Positions 36,295-46,666 are shown, counted from the stretch's first letter. The stretch: DNA of 60,275 bases from Candidatus Hydrogenedentota bacterium (GCA_024278275.1 JAJRTN010000094.1:1-60275), one strand, 5' to 3'. A program made the numbers and translations. Notes: generated from the sequence alone by a model not told the origin.

Positions 36295-38946
36295 ATGCAA
36301 GGGAATAACGTCATTTATTCGCGTTTAACCTGCCGGCCTGTCTTGGCGCGACGAAATGTTGGCGCGCCTTTCTTGTCCCGGTTTTGCCCTGGAGTAATGG
36401 CCGGGGTGTTGTTCCTGGCCTGGGGACACGCCGCCTCGGCGGCGACCACGCAGGAGCGCTACTATGCCCACGACGCGGTCGAGGACAGCCATGGCGTCAT
36501 TGCCCCCTGGTACCAGGGGCAGAACGGCCAAATCGATTTCCGCGTGCGCGTCGCCGCCGAGTTCCTCAAACGCTATCCCTGGGTGGATACCGATACGTCG
36601 GTGATGGCAGGGCCGCACTATATTTTTAACGCGCGGGTGGACCTGGCCCCGGACGGGACCATCTCCGTGCTTCCCGCCGCGAACCAGATGAACGGAAACT
36701 TGGGCCAGCGCTTCAAGTATATTACGGAGTCCCTGCCGCGATACTACCGCTACAGCGGCGACCCAATCGTCTTCTCCCATCTCAAGATTTAGGCCGATTT
36801 CCTCCTGGAAAACTACCTTACCCCGGCCGATCATCCCTGGCCGTCGTTCCCCATCAGCGTTCCGCTGACGGGCAAGCCCTACGGCCCCGCGAAGCCGGGC
36901 GGTTACATCCAACTGGACCTCTCGGCGGGGATCGGCAAGGGGATGCTGCGGGCCTACCAACTGACCGGCGACACCAAGTATTTCGAGGCGGCCAAGCACT
37001 GGGGCGACGCGTTCGCCGAGAAGTGTAACCGCCGACCGGGCGCCCGGCCTTGGGGACGGTATGCCAATCCGCAAGAGGTCCCGTGGGCAAAAGAGGGGAC
37101 CGGCAACATCCAGACGGGCGGCGTGGCCAATATCCTGCTCTTTCTGGATGAGTTGATCGATCTTGGCTACACCGGTCAAGGCGGCGCGATCATGGAGGCA
37201 CGGGATGCGGGAAGGGCCTACATTCGCGACACGCTGCTCCCTGCCTGGTACGTTTGGGACACGTGGGGAAGGCATTATTGGGACTGGGAGCATCCGGTGC
37301 AGGGCATCGTCACCACCAGCTGGATATCGAAATACCTGATGGACCACAAGGACATCTTCCCCAATTGGAGGAACGATGTCCGCAATATCCTAAGCCTCTA
37401 TTTCCTCCACGCCTGCGTCAGTCCCAACTCCAATGGCGATGTCTATAGCGGCGCTTGGGCGTACCCGGAAGGTTCTTCCTGCTGTGGCCGGTCGTTGGAC
37501 TTCTGCCCGGTTTTCCTGAGCCGTTACATGGCCCGCTACGCCGTGGAAGCCGACAGCGCCTGGGCCCGGGAAGTGGCCCGCCGTGAGATCACCCTCGGTT
37601 TCTATCATTTTCGTGAAGGTGGCAAGGTCGAGGACAATATCGACGGCGGCCAGATTACGGCGAAGAACTGGTCCGAACTGATCGGCATGGGCCCCATCAT
37701 GTGCGGACTGGAACTGCTAGAATGGATGCCGGAACTGGGTCCGGCACGGGAAAACCACATCATGCGGAGCCGCGGCGTGGTCACTTCGGTGGTCTACGAA
37801 AAAGGCCGGATCGAATACAGCACCTTTGACGCCCCGGCCGACAGCGTGGATGTGCTGCGGCTGGCATTCCGCCCCCAGTCCGTAACCGCCGATGGTGAGC
37901 CGCTGAAACCAGGGAAGAACCTTGACAGTAACGGCTACACGGTAGAGATTCTCCCGGACGGCGATTTTATCGTCTCGATCCGGCACGACGGCAAGACTTC
38001 GATCACCGTCACCGGGGACGACCCCCAGCAGGTCACCGAGGACGGCGAGCTGAAATATGAAGGGTCGTGGCGCGTGGTCTCGCATGCCAAGGATTCCGGG
38101 GGAGAGGCCCATGTGGCCAACACCAGTGGCGCGACGATGACGCACCGTTTCAACGGCAATCAGGTCCGCTTGATCGGCCGGGCGGATTCGTCGGGTGGCC
38201 TGGCCGACGTCTACCTCGATGGCGTCCGGCAGCGGACGATCATCGACGGCTGGATCTCGTCCGCAGCCAAGCACCGGCAAGTGCTCTACTACCGGAACGG
38301 CCTTTCCGACGGGCCTCATGAATTGAAGATCGCCGTGCGGGGAGAGAAGAATTTGCTCTCCGGCGGGACCAACGTATATGTTGACGCCGTTCAGTCGTCG
38401 GTGGCCACGGCCGCGCCACACTTTGGATCCGGTGGCGGTCCCACGCAGGCCCAGCGGATGATTTTTGGATACACCGGGCGCGAACCTTACGTGGATTTTT
38501 CCGGCAACGCGTGGTTGCCGGCCACGGAGTTCGTGGTTCGTACGGGCCACCACACCGATCCGGTGGCCCAGACCTGGTGGACCCAACCGACCACGGGAGC
38601 CATCAGCAACACGCCGGATGCGGAGCTCTACCGCTACGGCGCACATGCTCCGGAATTCTGGGTCAACGTGACCGTCGCGCCCGGTTCTTACCGCATAGGG
38701 CTGAGATTTGCCGAGCGGCGAGATCCGGCGGACCCCAAGAGAGTACCCATGAGCGTGCGGATTAACGGCCAAGAGGTGGTCCAATCGCTGGATGTGGCTG
38801 ACAAAGCCCGCAGCTTTCACAAAGCGTTCGACTTGGCCTTCGACGGGATCCGGCCGAAGAACGGAATCATCGAGGTCCGGTTCACCGGGACCGGCGACGG
38901 CGAGGCCATCGTCCAGGCGCTCGAGGTGATCCCGGCTGGCGGCTAG
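36295..38946 (+). CDS. Large secreted protein with alpha-barrel and malectin-like domains; in-frame TAG
   Basis: 883 codons from ATG 36295 (AAGGAGG eight bases upstream), interrupted at codon 166 by TAG (36790-36792). The same frame continues as ADFLLENYLTPADHPWPSFP without a break, so this was one protein. Signal peptide about 1-49. Residues about 50-480 form a helical barrel (GTGNIQTGGVANILLFLDEL, YWDWEHPVQGIVTTSWISKY). About 590-690 is a beta domain (THRFNGNQVRLIGRADSSGG) and 720-883 a malectin-like carbohydrate-binding module (YRYGAHAPEFWVNVTVAPGS, YRIGLRFAE). Probably acts on polysaccharide outside the cell. Either a recent nonsense mutation, a consensus error or readthrough. Split gene calls would give 36295-36792 and 36943-38946. 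Confidence 0.8.
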
Positions 38947-38970
38947 CGTCTTTCTGGTGTAAGATTCCAG

Positions 38971-39082
38971 GTGACCGTTCACGACGGTCCGGTAGGCGCG
39001 CTTCAGCGCACCGTTTCGACGGTCCCTTGCACGGCGCTTCAAGACCGGTGCGCCGGGCCGGCACGAAAGCGTGAATCGTTAC
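38971..39082. repeat. GTAACCGTTCAC-ended element 3 (MITE-like)
   Basis: Left end GTGACCGTTCACG, right end CGTGAATCGTTACC, 112 bp. Interior has several short complementary blocks (GACGGTCC, GGCGCGC, GCGCC). It fills most of the gap between the malectin-domain gene and the UroD-like gene. Confidence 0.45.
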
Positions 39083-39104
39083 CATTCAGGGGAGTAAGTC
39101 GATT

Positions 39105-40223
39105 TTGGAGACGATATGGATCCCGGAGAAGCAGCTTTCGAGCCGGCTCGAGCGCAACGAGGCCTTTTGGCGCGGTGAGTTGGAAGACTATCCGCTCATG
39201 TGGGTGTATGCACCAGCGTGTAAACCGGGGCCCGTGCCACGGGAACCGGAGGACGACGAGGCGCTGTGGACGGATGTCGATTATGTGGTGGCGGAGACGG
39301 AAAGCCGGATGGCGCGAACGCACTTCGCCGGTGATTCGCTGCCGGTACACAACCCCTGGCTCGGGCCGGATCAGTTCGCGGCGTGGCTGGGCGCGAAAAT
39401 GACGCTGAAACCGAGGGCGTTCACGTCGTGGGTCGATCCTTTCGTCGATGACTGGGCGGATCACCCGGATTTCACGTGCGCTTCGGACAACCCGTGGTGG
39501 CGGCTCTACCTTCGTTTGCTGCGGGCGTCGGTGGAAGCCGGCCGGGGCAAGTGGGTCACGGCGTATCCGGACCTCCACAGCGGCATTGACGCGTTGAGTG
39601 CCCTTCGAGGGCCCGAGCGCCTGAGTATGGATCTGCTGGTGAATCCGGAGCCGGTCACGCGGGCCATGGGCCGGATGACGGCACTGTTCAAGTTCGTCGT
39701 GGACGAGGCGTCTTCCATCATTCTCCCGGCGGGTCAGGGCACGTCGAATTGGACCATGGGTTGGAGCGAACAACGCTACCTGTGCATCGGACAAAACGAC
39801 TACACCTGCATGATCGGACCGGAAATGTTCGACCGGTTTGTGCTCGGGGATATCCGTGAAACGGTGGCCCATGTGGACATTTCGCTGTACCATCTGGACG
39901 GGCCGGGCGCGCTGCCCCACTTGCCACGGTTGCTGGAGATCGCCGAATTGAACACCATTCAATGGATCCAGGGGGCGGGGGCGCCGCCCCCATCGCGATG
40001 GCTGAATGTTCTACGAAAGATCCAGGACGCCGGCAAATGCGTGCAGGTCTTCTATGGCGGGTCCCACGGTGGCGACGAGGACCTGCGGCATGAGTTGGAC
40101 GTGTTGTGCGCACACCTGGATCCGACACGCCTGTTCTTCTGGGCGGAGACGAAAACGGCCGAGGAGGCGGATGCCCTCGTGGAATACGCCCGCGGAATCT
40201 GCCGAAGTGCAAACACGGCCTGA
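39105..40223 (+). CDS. UroD-like protein
   Basis: 372 aa from TTG 39105; GGGGAG lies ten bases upstream and no in-frame ATG fits. N-terminal RLERNEAFWRGELEDYPLMW, central GKWVTAYPDLHSGIDALSAL, QNDYTCMIGPEMFDRFVLGD, HVDISLYHLDGPGALPHLPR and the late VQVFYGGSHGG. This is the layout of distant UroD/MtaA-type proteins, where the His/Asp loops bind metal or substrate. Heme synthesis is unlikely. It converges on the DeoR gene with 16 bases between stops. Confidence 0.8.
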   Translation: METIWIPEKQLSSRLERNEAFWRGELEDYPLMWVYAPACKPGPVPREPEDDEALWTDVDYVVAETESRMARTHFAGDSLPVHNPWLGPDQFAAWLGAKMTLKPRAFTSWVDPFVDDWADHPDFTCASDNPWWRLYLRLLRASVEAGRGKWVTAYPDLHSGIDALSALRGPERLSMDLLVNPEPVTRAMGRMTALFKFVVDEASSIILPAGQGTSNWTMGWSEQRYLCIGQNDYTCMIGPEMFDRFVLGDIRETVAHVDISLYHLDGPGALPHLPRLLEIAELNTIQWIQGAGAPPPSRWLNVLRKIQDAGKCVQVFYGGSHGGDEDLRHELDVLCAHLDPTRLFFWAETKTAEEADALVEYARGICRSANTA

Positions 40224-40239
40224 GATTCCCGGCGCCGGG

Positions 40240-41052
40240 CTACGGGCCGGCGCCGTCTTCCGGGGGATCCACAATCACAATCTCGGCCGCGCTTTTTTGC
40301 AGGAGCATTCTCTCGTCTTCATGGATTCCGCTGTCGGTAATGAGCGTCATGCCGGGGTGCAGCTTTGCCAGCACAACCGATCCCCGCTTTCTGAACTTGG
40401 TGCTGTCAACCAGAAAAACCTGCCGCGTCGCCTGCATTTCCAGGACACGAAAGATGACCGGTGATTCGGTGGACGTGGCGCGTACCTCGCCCCGGGTGGG
40501 TTCCACCGCGTCGGCGCCGAAAAAAGCCACATCCAACAGAAAATCCTGCATCCGGGGCAGGGCGATTTCGCCGCCGAGATGGGACGAGCCTTTCCGGAGC
40601 CGCCCCCCATAGACGATAACATCGCAGCCGTCGCGGCCGCTCAGTTCACTGACAACCTTGAGATTATTCGTGAAAACACGCAGGTCCAGGTGATCCGGCA
40701 GCACGCGCGCCAGGTGACTGCACGTGGACCCCGTGTCGATATAGATGGCCTGACCGGCGGAGAGGTAGCGGAGTGCCGCTCGGGCGATAGCCGTTTTTTC
40801 TCCCGCCTGTTGCAGTTCCCGGCCGACGGAAGTCAATTGGCGTACCATCGTCGGCAGCACACTGCAACCCCCATACGTTCGGACAAGGAAACCCAGGTCC
40901 TCCAACGCCGCAAGGTCACGCCGAACGGTCATGGTGGTAACACCAAGACGCTCCGACAATTCCTCCACGTGCAGGTTCCCTCGTTCGGCCACAAGACTGC
41001 GAATGGTTTCACGCCGCTCATTTCTGGAAAGCTTCTTCATGGGCAGAGGCAT
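40240..41052 (-). CDS. DeoR-family transcriptional regulator
   Basis: 270 aa from ATG 41052 (MPLPMKKLSRNERRETIRSL); the ATG four codons later is equally possible, and a longer frame to 41127 would overlap ald. N-terminal helix-turn-helix (LHVEELSERLGVTTMTVRRD), then the DeoR sugar-phosphate sensor domain (YIDTGSTCSHLARVLPDHLD; VIVYGGRLRKGSSHLGGEIA; DVAFFGADAVEPTRGE; STKFRKRGSVVLAKL). It ends the minus-strand catabolic block and probably represses it in the absence of a phosphorylated sugar. A second DeoR gene opens the block at 49081. Confidence 0.93.
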   Translation of the reverse strand: MPLPMKKLSRNERRETIRSLVAERGNLHVEELSERLGVTTMTVRRDLAALEDLGFLVRTYGGCSVLPTMVRQLTSVGRELQQAGEKTAIARAALRYLSAGQAIYIDTGSTCSHLARVLPDHLDLRVFTNNLKVVSELSGRDGCDVIVYGGRLRKGSSHLGGEIALPRMQDFLLDVAFFGADAVEPTRGEVRATSTESPVIFRVLEMQATRQVFLVDSTKFRKRGSVVLAKLHPGMTLITDSGIHEDERMLLQKSAAEIVIVDPPEDGAGP

Positions 41053-41107
41053 AGCATAACGTGTTTCCTGAATCAAGGTATCCAGGCTTGGCGCCATTCC
41101 GAAAAGG

Positions 41108-42226
41108 CTATTTTTCGCGAATGGCACTTATGCCGCATGCCTTGAGTCCGAACGCCGCGGCCACGGCCTCGTGCGTCACGGCGCCCGCATGCGTGTTTAC
41201 GCCCCGGCGGAGCGGCTTTGACGCGGCCACGGCCTCTTCCCAGCCTTTATTCGCCAAGGCGAGACCATAGTTCAGGGTCACGTTGGTCAGCGCATAGGTG
41301 GCGGTTCGGGGCACGGCGCCGGGCATGTTGGCCACGCAGTAATGCACCACGTCGTGAACCCGGTAGGTTGGCGCATCGTGCGTCGTTGGGCGGGCCGTCT
41401 CGACGCAGCCGCCTTGGTCGATGGCCACGTCCACAATCGCCGTGTTCGGCCGCATCCGGCCGACCAGATCCTCCGTCACGAGGCGTGGCGCGCGGGCTCC
41501 GGGCACGAGCACCGCGCCGATCACCAAATCGGCCTTCGCCACTTCGTCCGCGATGGTGGCCGGATTCGACATGACGGTCGTCACGCGGCCTCCCATGATG
41601 TCGTGCAGATAGCGCAGCTTTACCGGGTCGATGTCTACCACGGTCACGTGGGCGCCCATGCCCACCGCGATGTGGCACGCGTTCGAGCCCGATACACCGG
41701 CCCCGAGAATGACGACATCCGCCGGCTTCACCCCCGACACCCCGCCCAGCAGGATGCCCTCGCCGCCGGACGGGGCTTCGAGGCATTGAGCGCCCTTTTG
41801 CACGGCGAGACGTCCGGCCACTTCGCTCATGGGGGTAAGCAGGGGCAGCGACCCGTCTTCCATCTGGATGGTCTCGTAGGCCACGCTTGTCACCTGCCGA
41901 TCAAGCAGCGCACGGGTCAGTTGCTCGTTCGAGGCCAGGTGCAGATAGGTGTACAGTACCAGCCCCGGCCGGAGCAAAGGGTACTCGGACTCAATGGGTT
42001 CCTTGACCTTCACCACCAACTCCGCCCGCGACCACACGTTTTCGGCGGAATCCAGGACCTCCGCCCCGGCGCGGGTGTAGTCTTCATCGGGAATGCCGCT
42101 GCCCATGCCGGCGCCCTTTTCGACGAATACCCGGTGTCCGTGCTGCACGAAGGCGGCCACGCCGGACGGCACCATGGACACCCGCGCTTCCGCCGGTTTG
42201 ATCTCCTTGGGGACGCCTATGTTCAT
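41108..42226 (-). CDS. ald: Alanine dehydrogenase
   Basis: 372 aa, usual family length. N-terminal [20 protein letters not shown], Lys in VEKGAG, catalytic His in [23 protein letters not shown]-binding [20 protein letters not shown], then [15 protein letters not shown] and [20 protein letters not shown]. It converts L-alanine to pyruvate and ammonia with NAD. In this cluster, with a class III aminotransferase, it could recycle the amino-group acceptor/donor. AAGGAAG lies four bases before the ATG. The ATG overlaps the stop of a duplicated ald C-terminal fragment just upstream. Confidence 0.95.
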   Translation of the reverse strand: MNIGVPKEIKPAEARVSMVPSGVAAFVQHGHRVFVEKGAGMGSGIPDEDYTRAGAEVLDSAENVWSRAELVVKVKEPIESEYPLLRPGLVLYTYLHLASNEQLTRALLDRQVTSVAYETIQMEDGSLPLLTPMSEVAGRLAVQKGAQCLEAPSGGEGILLGGVSGVKPADVVILGAGVSGSNACHIAVGMGAHVTVVDIDPVKLRYLHDIMGGRVTTVMSNPATIADEVAKADLVIGAVLVPGARAPRLVTEDLVGRMRPNTAIVDVAIDQGGCVETARPTTHDAPTYRVHDVVHYCVANMPGAVPRTATYALTNVTLNYGLALANKGWEEAVAASKPLRRGVNTHAGAVTHEAVAAAFGLKACGISAIREK

Positions 42227-42369
42227 GCGACTTCCTTCCCATTGTATTGTGCCGCCCAGCGCTGGCTCCTCGGCCAGGCCCCGGCGGGGGGATACACGAC
42301 TCCAAGTAACTGTGTGTTCACACGCCTTGCCTTGAGGCCGAAGGCCTCCGCCACGGCCTCATGCGTCAC
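42223..42369 (-). pseudogene. C-terminal fragment of an alanine dehydrogenase paralogue
   Basis: Read on the minus strand from 42369 this gives VTHEAVAEAFGLKARRVN and then unrelated residues to a TGA overlapping the ald ATG. The intact ald ends [20 protein letters not shown], so 13 of the first 14 residues agree, and the DNA also agrees closely. It begins within 3 bases of the stop of the UroD-like gene upstream. It has no start. Probably left by recombination or gene replacement involving a second ald copy. Confidence 0.8.
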
Positions 42370-43496
42370 GTGCGTCCATGCAACCGGTAGTGTTTAAAGC
42401 CATCCACGAGCGCCTTGAGATTTGGCCACGGGACCCCGGGAGCAATCGAGCTGCTGCAACCCAGCATGAGGTTCCCCTCGGGGCCGTTGTCCACGAGCCA
42501 GTGTATTTCACGGCGCACATCGTCGGGCGTGCCGAAAGGCAAAGTGGTCGTAACGGATACACCACCTATGATCAGCAGCGGATCGCCTTCCCGCGTCTTC
42601 ATTCTACATATCTTCTCGTAATCCATGCCGTGCTCGTACTCGAAGCCCTGGAAGCCCCTGACGCCGGCGTCAATAAGGCGCGGCACCATATCCATCAGGT
42701 TGCCGTCGCAATGCCAGATAGCGCGGACGCCCGCACGGATGAGTGGCTCGATGGCTCGCGTGAAATGGGGAAACCACAGACGCTCCAGAGAGTCGATGCT
42801 GACGAGGGTACCGCCCGCACTGGCCATGTCGTGGTCGAGCCGGGCGTAGGGCGGCCATGCGGCCTGGCGAAATGCCTTCGCGGCCGCGCGATTCGCCAGC
42901 ACGCAGTAATCGGCGCAGGCCGAGAAATCACGCTCAATGACCTCGGGGTACTGGGCATAGGCGGTGAAGTAATGCTCGTAGCCATAGAGATAGTAGTTCA
43001 GGAATGGGAAGGGGAAGCTGTAAGGGACCTTTAGGATTACGTCCCCCAATTGCTCCTGAACAGCGGCTTCGGCGGCAACGACTTCCCTCACAAAGGCATC
43101 TTCATCGAAAGCATCGGCCTTCGCGCGCCACCTAGGAATGGCAAACCGTTCAATGTGGCAGGCAACGGTTTCCCCGGAATCAATGACTATACCGTCGGCT
43201 TCGACCCGCGCGGCGCCCGTCGTGGCGCCGTGGCCGGCGCCCCCTTCATAGCCTCGTTAAGTGATGCTCAGTGGGTTGTCCGGGATCCATTGGTCGACCA
43301 TGCACACGCCGCTGTTTTCGAGCATCTTGCGATAGGTGGAGACGGGGTCCGCTACGTAGGTCCCCTCGGGCACGCCGGCCAGCCGGTCGATCATCCGCCA
43401 TTCCATGGGGTTAATGATCCAGATGGGAATACCCTCGGTTGGATTGCCCCCGAGCACGTCCATCACCAGTCTTGCCCTGTCTGAATCAATCGGCAT
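42366..43496 (-). CDS. UroD-like protein; in-frame TAA
   Basis: 376 codons from ATG 43496, which has GAGGTGA four bases upstream. A TAA at codon 80 (43257-43259) interrupts an otherwise continuous frame: DQWIPDNPLSIT, stop, RGYEGGAGHG, then AFVREVVAAEAAVQEQLGDV. Family features: EGIPIWIINPMEWRMIDRLA near the start; IWHCDGNLMDMVPRLIDAGV and LLIIGGVSVTTTLPFGTPDD in the C-terminal half, as in distant UroD proteins. Whether it is dead, read through or a consensus error cannot be told. Split calls would give 43257-43496 and 42366-43091. Confidence 0.8.
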
Positions 43497-43617
43497 TGTT
43501 GTCACCTCATTGAAGCCGTTCACGGGGCTGTCTATGACCTGGAAGGGGCTTCCGGCCGCCTTGAAGGCCCTGCCGTTGCAGCCGCGTCCGGGCACGTCGC
43601 CGCCCTCTTCATCCCGA

Positions 43618-45006
43618 TCAAGTGATCAACACGGTCTCCACGCCGAGGTATTGTCCGAAGGCGCGGATCGCTTCGGCCGGTTGCCCCAGGACCAGGGCGC
43701 TGTGGTGCGTGCCGCCGGCCAGGGAATAGCACTCGAGAAACTCCGCCAGGGGAACTCGGGGACGCACCCACGCCCGGATGATCTCGGCCATTTTTGGGCC
43801 GGTCTCGTCGGGCAGCACCGCCACGGGCGCGACAATCAACCGGAAGGTGTCGTCGGGGCCCGGGGCCAGGTTGGCCAACACGGCCGGCCCGGCCTCCGGC
43901 GCTCCCGCGGCGGTCACGGGGTTGTGGGCGTCGGACCACGGGAAGGGCTTCTCGCACAACAGGGGCTTCGAGGAGGCCAACGCCACGTTGAACTCTCCCA
44001 TGTGCGACAGAAAGAGCGTCCCACCCTCCCAGTCCGGACAGAATATCTCGGTGAACGTCGTCCGGCCGAAGGCCGCGTTGAGGACACCCACGAAGGCGGC
44101 GGTCAGGGCGTCGCACTCGCCGGCATAGCCCAGTCCGCGCGCCATGGCCTTCGACGCCTCCAGAAAAGGCACGGTCTCCACCGGAGGGATGCCATCAAAG
44201 CTCTGGAAGTTCATCGTCAGGGCGGTATGGCCGCCTTCCTCAAGGCGCTTGCGCAATCCCAGGCCCACGCGCACCGACCGGGCATGGCTCTCCGCGCTCA
44301 CCTCGCCGGCGAAACGCTCGCGGTCGCGCGCGCACTCGGCCTCCACGGCTTCGTCGCTCACCGCCGCCACGTCGGGCGCGAGATCGCCCGCCGCGATGGC
44401 GTCGATCTGGATGCCGAAGCGATCCTCCAGCAGGTCCGGCGTCACCTGGAAATCCCCCATGCCCGCGAAGGTGCAGCCGATGCGCAGCACCCGCGCCCCG
44501 CGAAAGAGGCGCGCCGCCCGCGCCGCCCGCGCCAGGGCCGCCGCGCGTTCGATCACGTTCGAGGCCCTGAAGTGCCCGGCGACAATGTCGTAGGCGCGGC
44601 CACGCCGCCGCAGCATGGTGGCGAGGTCCTGCACGCCGTGAACGCCGTGGTTGTACATGATTCGATCCGGGTCTACATCTTGACCAAAACGGGTGTCGGG
44701 CGTGGTGTCCAGCATGAGGATGGGGCCGTCCCATTCCTCAAGCGCGCCCACGGCTTCCAGGGAAGGCGAATAGGCGGTGTGGAGCGTAATCAGCAGGTCC
44801 ACGCCTTGCTCGGTGAAACGGGCGGTCGCCGCCCGCACCTCGCTTTCCAGGCGGCACAGGGGCGCCCGGATGACGTCCAGGTCCCGTGCTTCGAGTTCGG
44901 CGGCCACCTCGCGCGCGAACTGCTCGGGTACCGCGCGGGCCTCGGGCATGGCATCGTCATACAGCTTCAGGTAGAGGGGCAATAGCCCCACGCTTACGGA
45001 TGACAT
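43618..45006 (-). CDS. L-fucose/L-arabinose isomerase-like protein
   Basis: 462 aa from ATG 45006 (GGGAG seven bases upstream; GTG at 45012 possible). The N-terminal half has alternating alpha/beta units (VSVGLLPLYLKLYDDAMPEA, DLLITLHTAYSPSL, VHGVQDLATMLRRRGRAYDI). The C-terminal part has the isomerase-type acidic and His positions (YAGECDALTAAFVGVL, TFTEIFCPDWEGGTLFLSHM, CYSLAGGTHHSALVLG). Family members isomerise aldoses to ketoses with a metal ion. Within this DeoR-bounded block it likely acts on the sugar imported by the symporter at 46754. Confidence 0.85.
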   Translation of the reverse strand: MSSVSVGLLPLYLKLYDDAMPEARAVPEQFAREVAAELEARDLDVIRAPLCRLESEVRAATARFTEQGVDLLITLHTAYSPSLEAVGALEEWDGPILMLDTTPDTRFGQDVDPDRIMYNHGVHGVQDLATMLRRRGRAYDIVAGHFRASNVIERAAALARAARAARLFRGARVLRIGCTFAGMGDFQVTPDLLEDRFGIQIDAIAAGDLAPDVAAVSDEAVEAECARDRERFAGEVSAESHARSVRVGLGLRKRLEEGGHTALTMNFQSFDGIPPVETVPFLEASKAMARGLGYAGECDALTAAFVGVLNAAFGRTTFTEIFCPDWEGGTLFLSHMGEFNVALASSKPLLCEKPFPWSDAHNPVTAAGAPEAGPAVLANLAPGPDDTFRLIVAPVAVLPDETGPKMAEIIRAWVRPRVPLAEFLECYSLAGGTHHSALVLGQPAEAIRAFGQYLGVETVLIT

Positions 45007-45071
45007 CTTCACACTCCCTTACCGCCCCCGCGCCAGGCGCATGTTCTTGTTTCTTCACGAAAGCCGGCGCG

Positions 45072-46646
45072 TCAGGTCCGCGCCGTATCCATGTCCCGCA
45101 AGACATCCTCCATTCGTGCCAACACGAAATCAACCACTTTATACCCCGCAATGAGGGGCAGTTTCATCAGGGCCGCAGGCGGACAGCCCGCCTTGTAGGT
45201 CTGTACGCTCACCTCCAGGCCACGCGCGTTCAGGTGCTTCGCGAAATCGGCCGCCGCGCCCACCTCGCCGAAATGCAGTCCCGTCATGTGCCGCCGGCCC
45301 TCCACCGCGCTCACCAGGGCGGAATACGTATGTGACAATTCCCGGATCCGTTCCTCGTAATACTCCCCGACCGCGTTGGTCACCTCGGCGTTCGCTTCCG
45401 CCCACCGCAGCGTGACGAGGCACGCCAGGGATGCAATCTCCTCCTGGCCGTTCGTAACCAGGGCGCCAAACTGTTCCAGGCTGTCCAGGGAGGCGGTAAA
45501 CAACACGCGGGACGCCGCATACTCGCCGCCCGGTATTCCCTTGCCCACCGCCACGCAGTCCGGCGACAATCCGTATTCGCGGTACATAAAGATCTCGGGA
45601 CTCCAGACACAGGACTGGATTTCATCCACCAGCACCGGGACGTCGTGGGCATGGCACAGGGCGTAGGCTTCTTCAAGAAAATCCCGGTGAAGCAACACGG
45701 CCCCATAATTCATCATGATAATCTCGTGGAGAAACCCCGCGATCTTGAAGGGCGGCTGATCATACTCGCGGAAAACCACCCCGAACCCGGTGATGTCGTT
45801 GGGTTTCACCCCCCGCACCCGCATCGCCCCGGCACCGGCGAGGCGCGCCCCAAATGCCCCCCACATACCGCGCATAAGCTGGGTCAACACCGTGGTGCCG
45901 TGGTAATTGGCATCGACGCCTCCCGTTTCATCGCCAAGCACGAGGAACACGGGCGTCCGTCCGGCATAGGCCGGCGCGGGCGCGCCTGCTACCGCCTGCG
46001 AAGTATAGAAACGGGCAAGCATCATCTTCACTGCGGCTTCCGTCGCGAGGCTGCCGGTTTCGAGGTTCAACACCCGGTTCAGCACATGTGGTTCGTCCGA
46101 TCCCAACACACGGTCCAGCGCGCCGCCGCGGTCCAAACCCGCCGCCACGCGGATCAGTTTCTCTTCGAGTGTTCGGGTGATGTGGCCGCGCGTGTTGTTG
46201 TGCGTCGCATTGGGAATACCCAGTGCGCGGGCGTGCCCCAGCAGTTGATACCCCGGGAAGCCGTGCCCCAGGGAAGCGTGGTAGTGCTCGCTTTTTGTCG
46301 TCAGCGCCAAACCGCCGCCCTCCACCAGGCGGTAATACCCCAAGCCGGACAACGGCGCCGACGCGAGGCGCGTGTTTGCCTTGAAAGCATCGCTCGTGGC
46401 CCCGGCCCGCGATGAAGGCAACGGGCTTACGCATGCCTTGCCCACTTTGGGAAGCAGGGAGACGAGGCGCTGCTGGAAGGCCCGCGGGAAAAAGGGCACT
46501 TTTTTTCGTGCCAGTTTTTTGAGAGATTCTTCATCCTCTTCGGTCAGCCAGGCCCTGGCCGCGCAGACGGCATCGGTGTATTCCCGGCCGAGAAGATCGG
46601 CCAGACTGCACTCAACGGTCACAAACGGTGTTCTCACGTCTTCCAC
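45072..46646 (-). CDS. Class III PLP-dependent aminotransferase
   Basis: 524 aa from GTG 46646, chosen because AGAGGA lies six bases upstream; a GTG at 46727 would add 27 residues but has no ribosome site. PLP motifs: LNLETGSLATEAAVKMMLAR, PVLVDEIQSCVWSPEIFMYR (Asp to the ring nitrogen) and VAVGKGIPGGEYAASR with the Schiff-base Lys. It is longer than the usual 430-460 aa because of an N-terminal extension (about 1-120). The substrate could be an amino sugar or omega-amino acid; alanine dehydrogenase in the same cluster could balance the amino groups. Confidence 0.9.
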   Translation of the reverse strand: MEDVRTPFVTVECSLADLLGREYTDAVCAARAWLTEEDEESLKKLARKKVPFFPRAFQQRLVSLLPKVGKACVSPLPSSRAGATSDAFKANTRLASAPLSGLGYYRLVEGGGLALTTKSEHYHASLGHGFPGYQLLGHARALGIPNATHNNTRGHITRTLEEKLIRVAAGLDRGGALDRVLGSDEPHVLNRVLNLETGSLATEAAVKMMLARFYTSQAVAGAPAPAYAGRTPVFLVLGDETGGVDANYHGTTVLTQLMRGMWGAFGARLAGAGAMRVRGVKPNDITGFGVVFREYDQPPFKIAGFLHEIIMMNYGAVLLHRDFLEEAYALCHAHDVPVLVDEIQSCVWSPEIFMYREYGLSPDCVAVGKGIPGGEYAASRVLFTASLDSLEQFGALVTNGQEEIASLACLVTLRWAEANAEVTNAVGEYYEERIRELSHTYSALVSAVEGRRHMTGLHFGEVGAAADFAKHLNARGLEVSVQTYKAGCPPAALMKLPLIAGYKVVDFVLARMEDVLRDMDTART

Positions 46647-46666
46647 GGATAATCCTCTAATGATCG

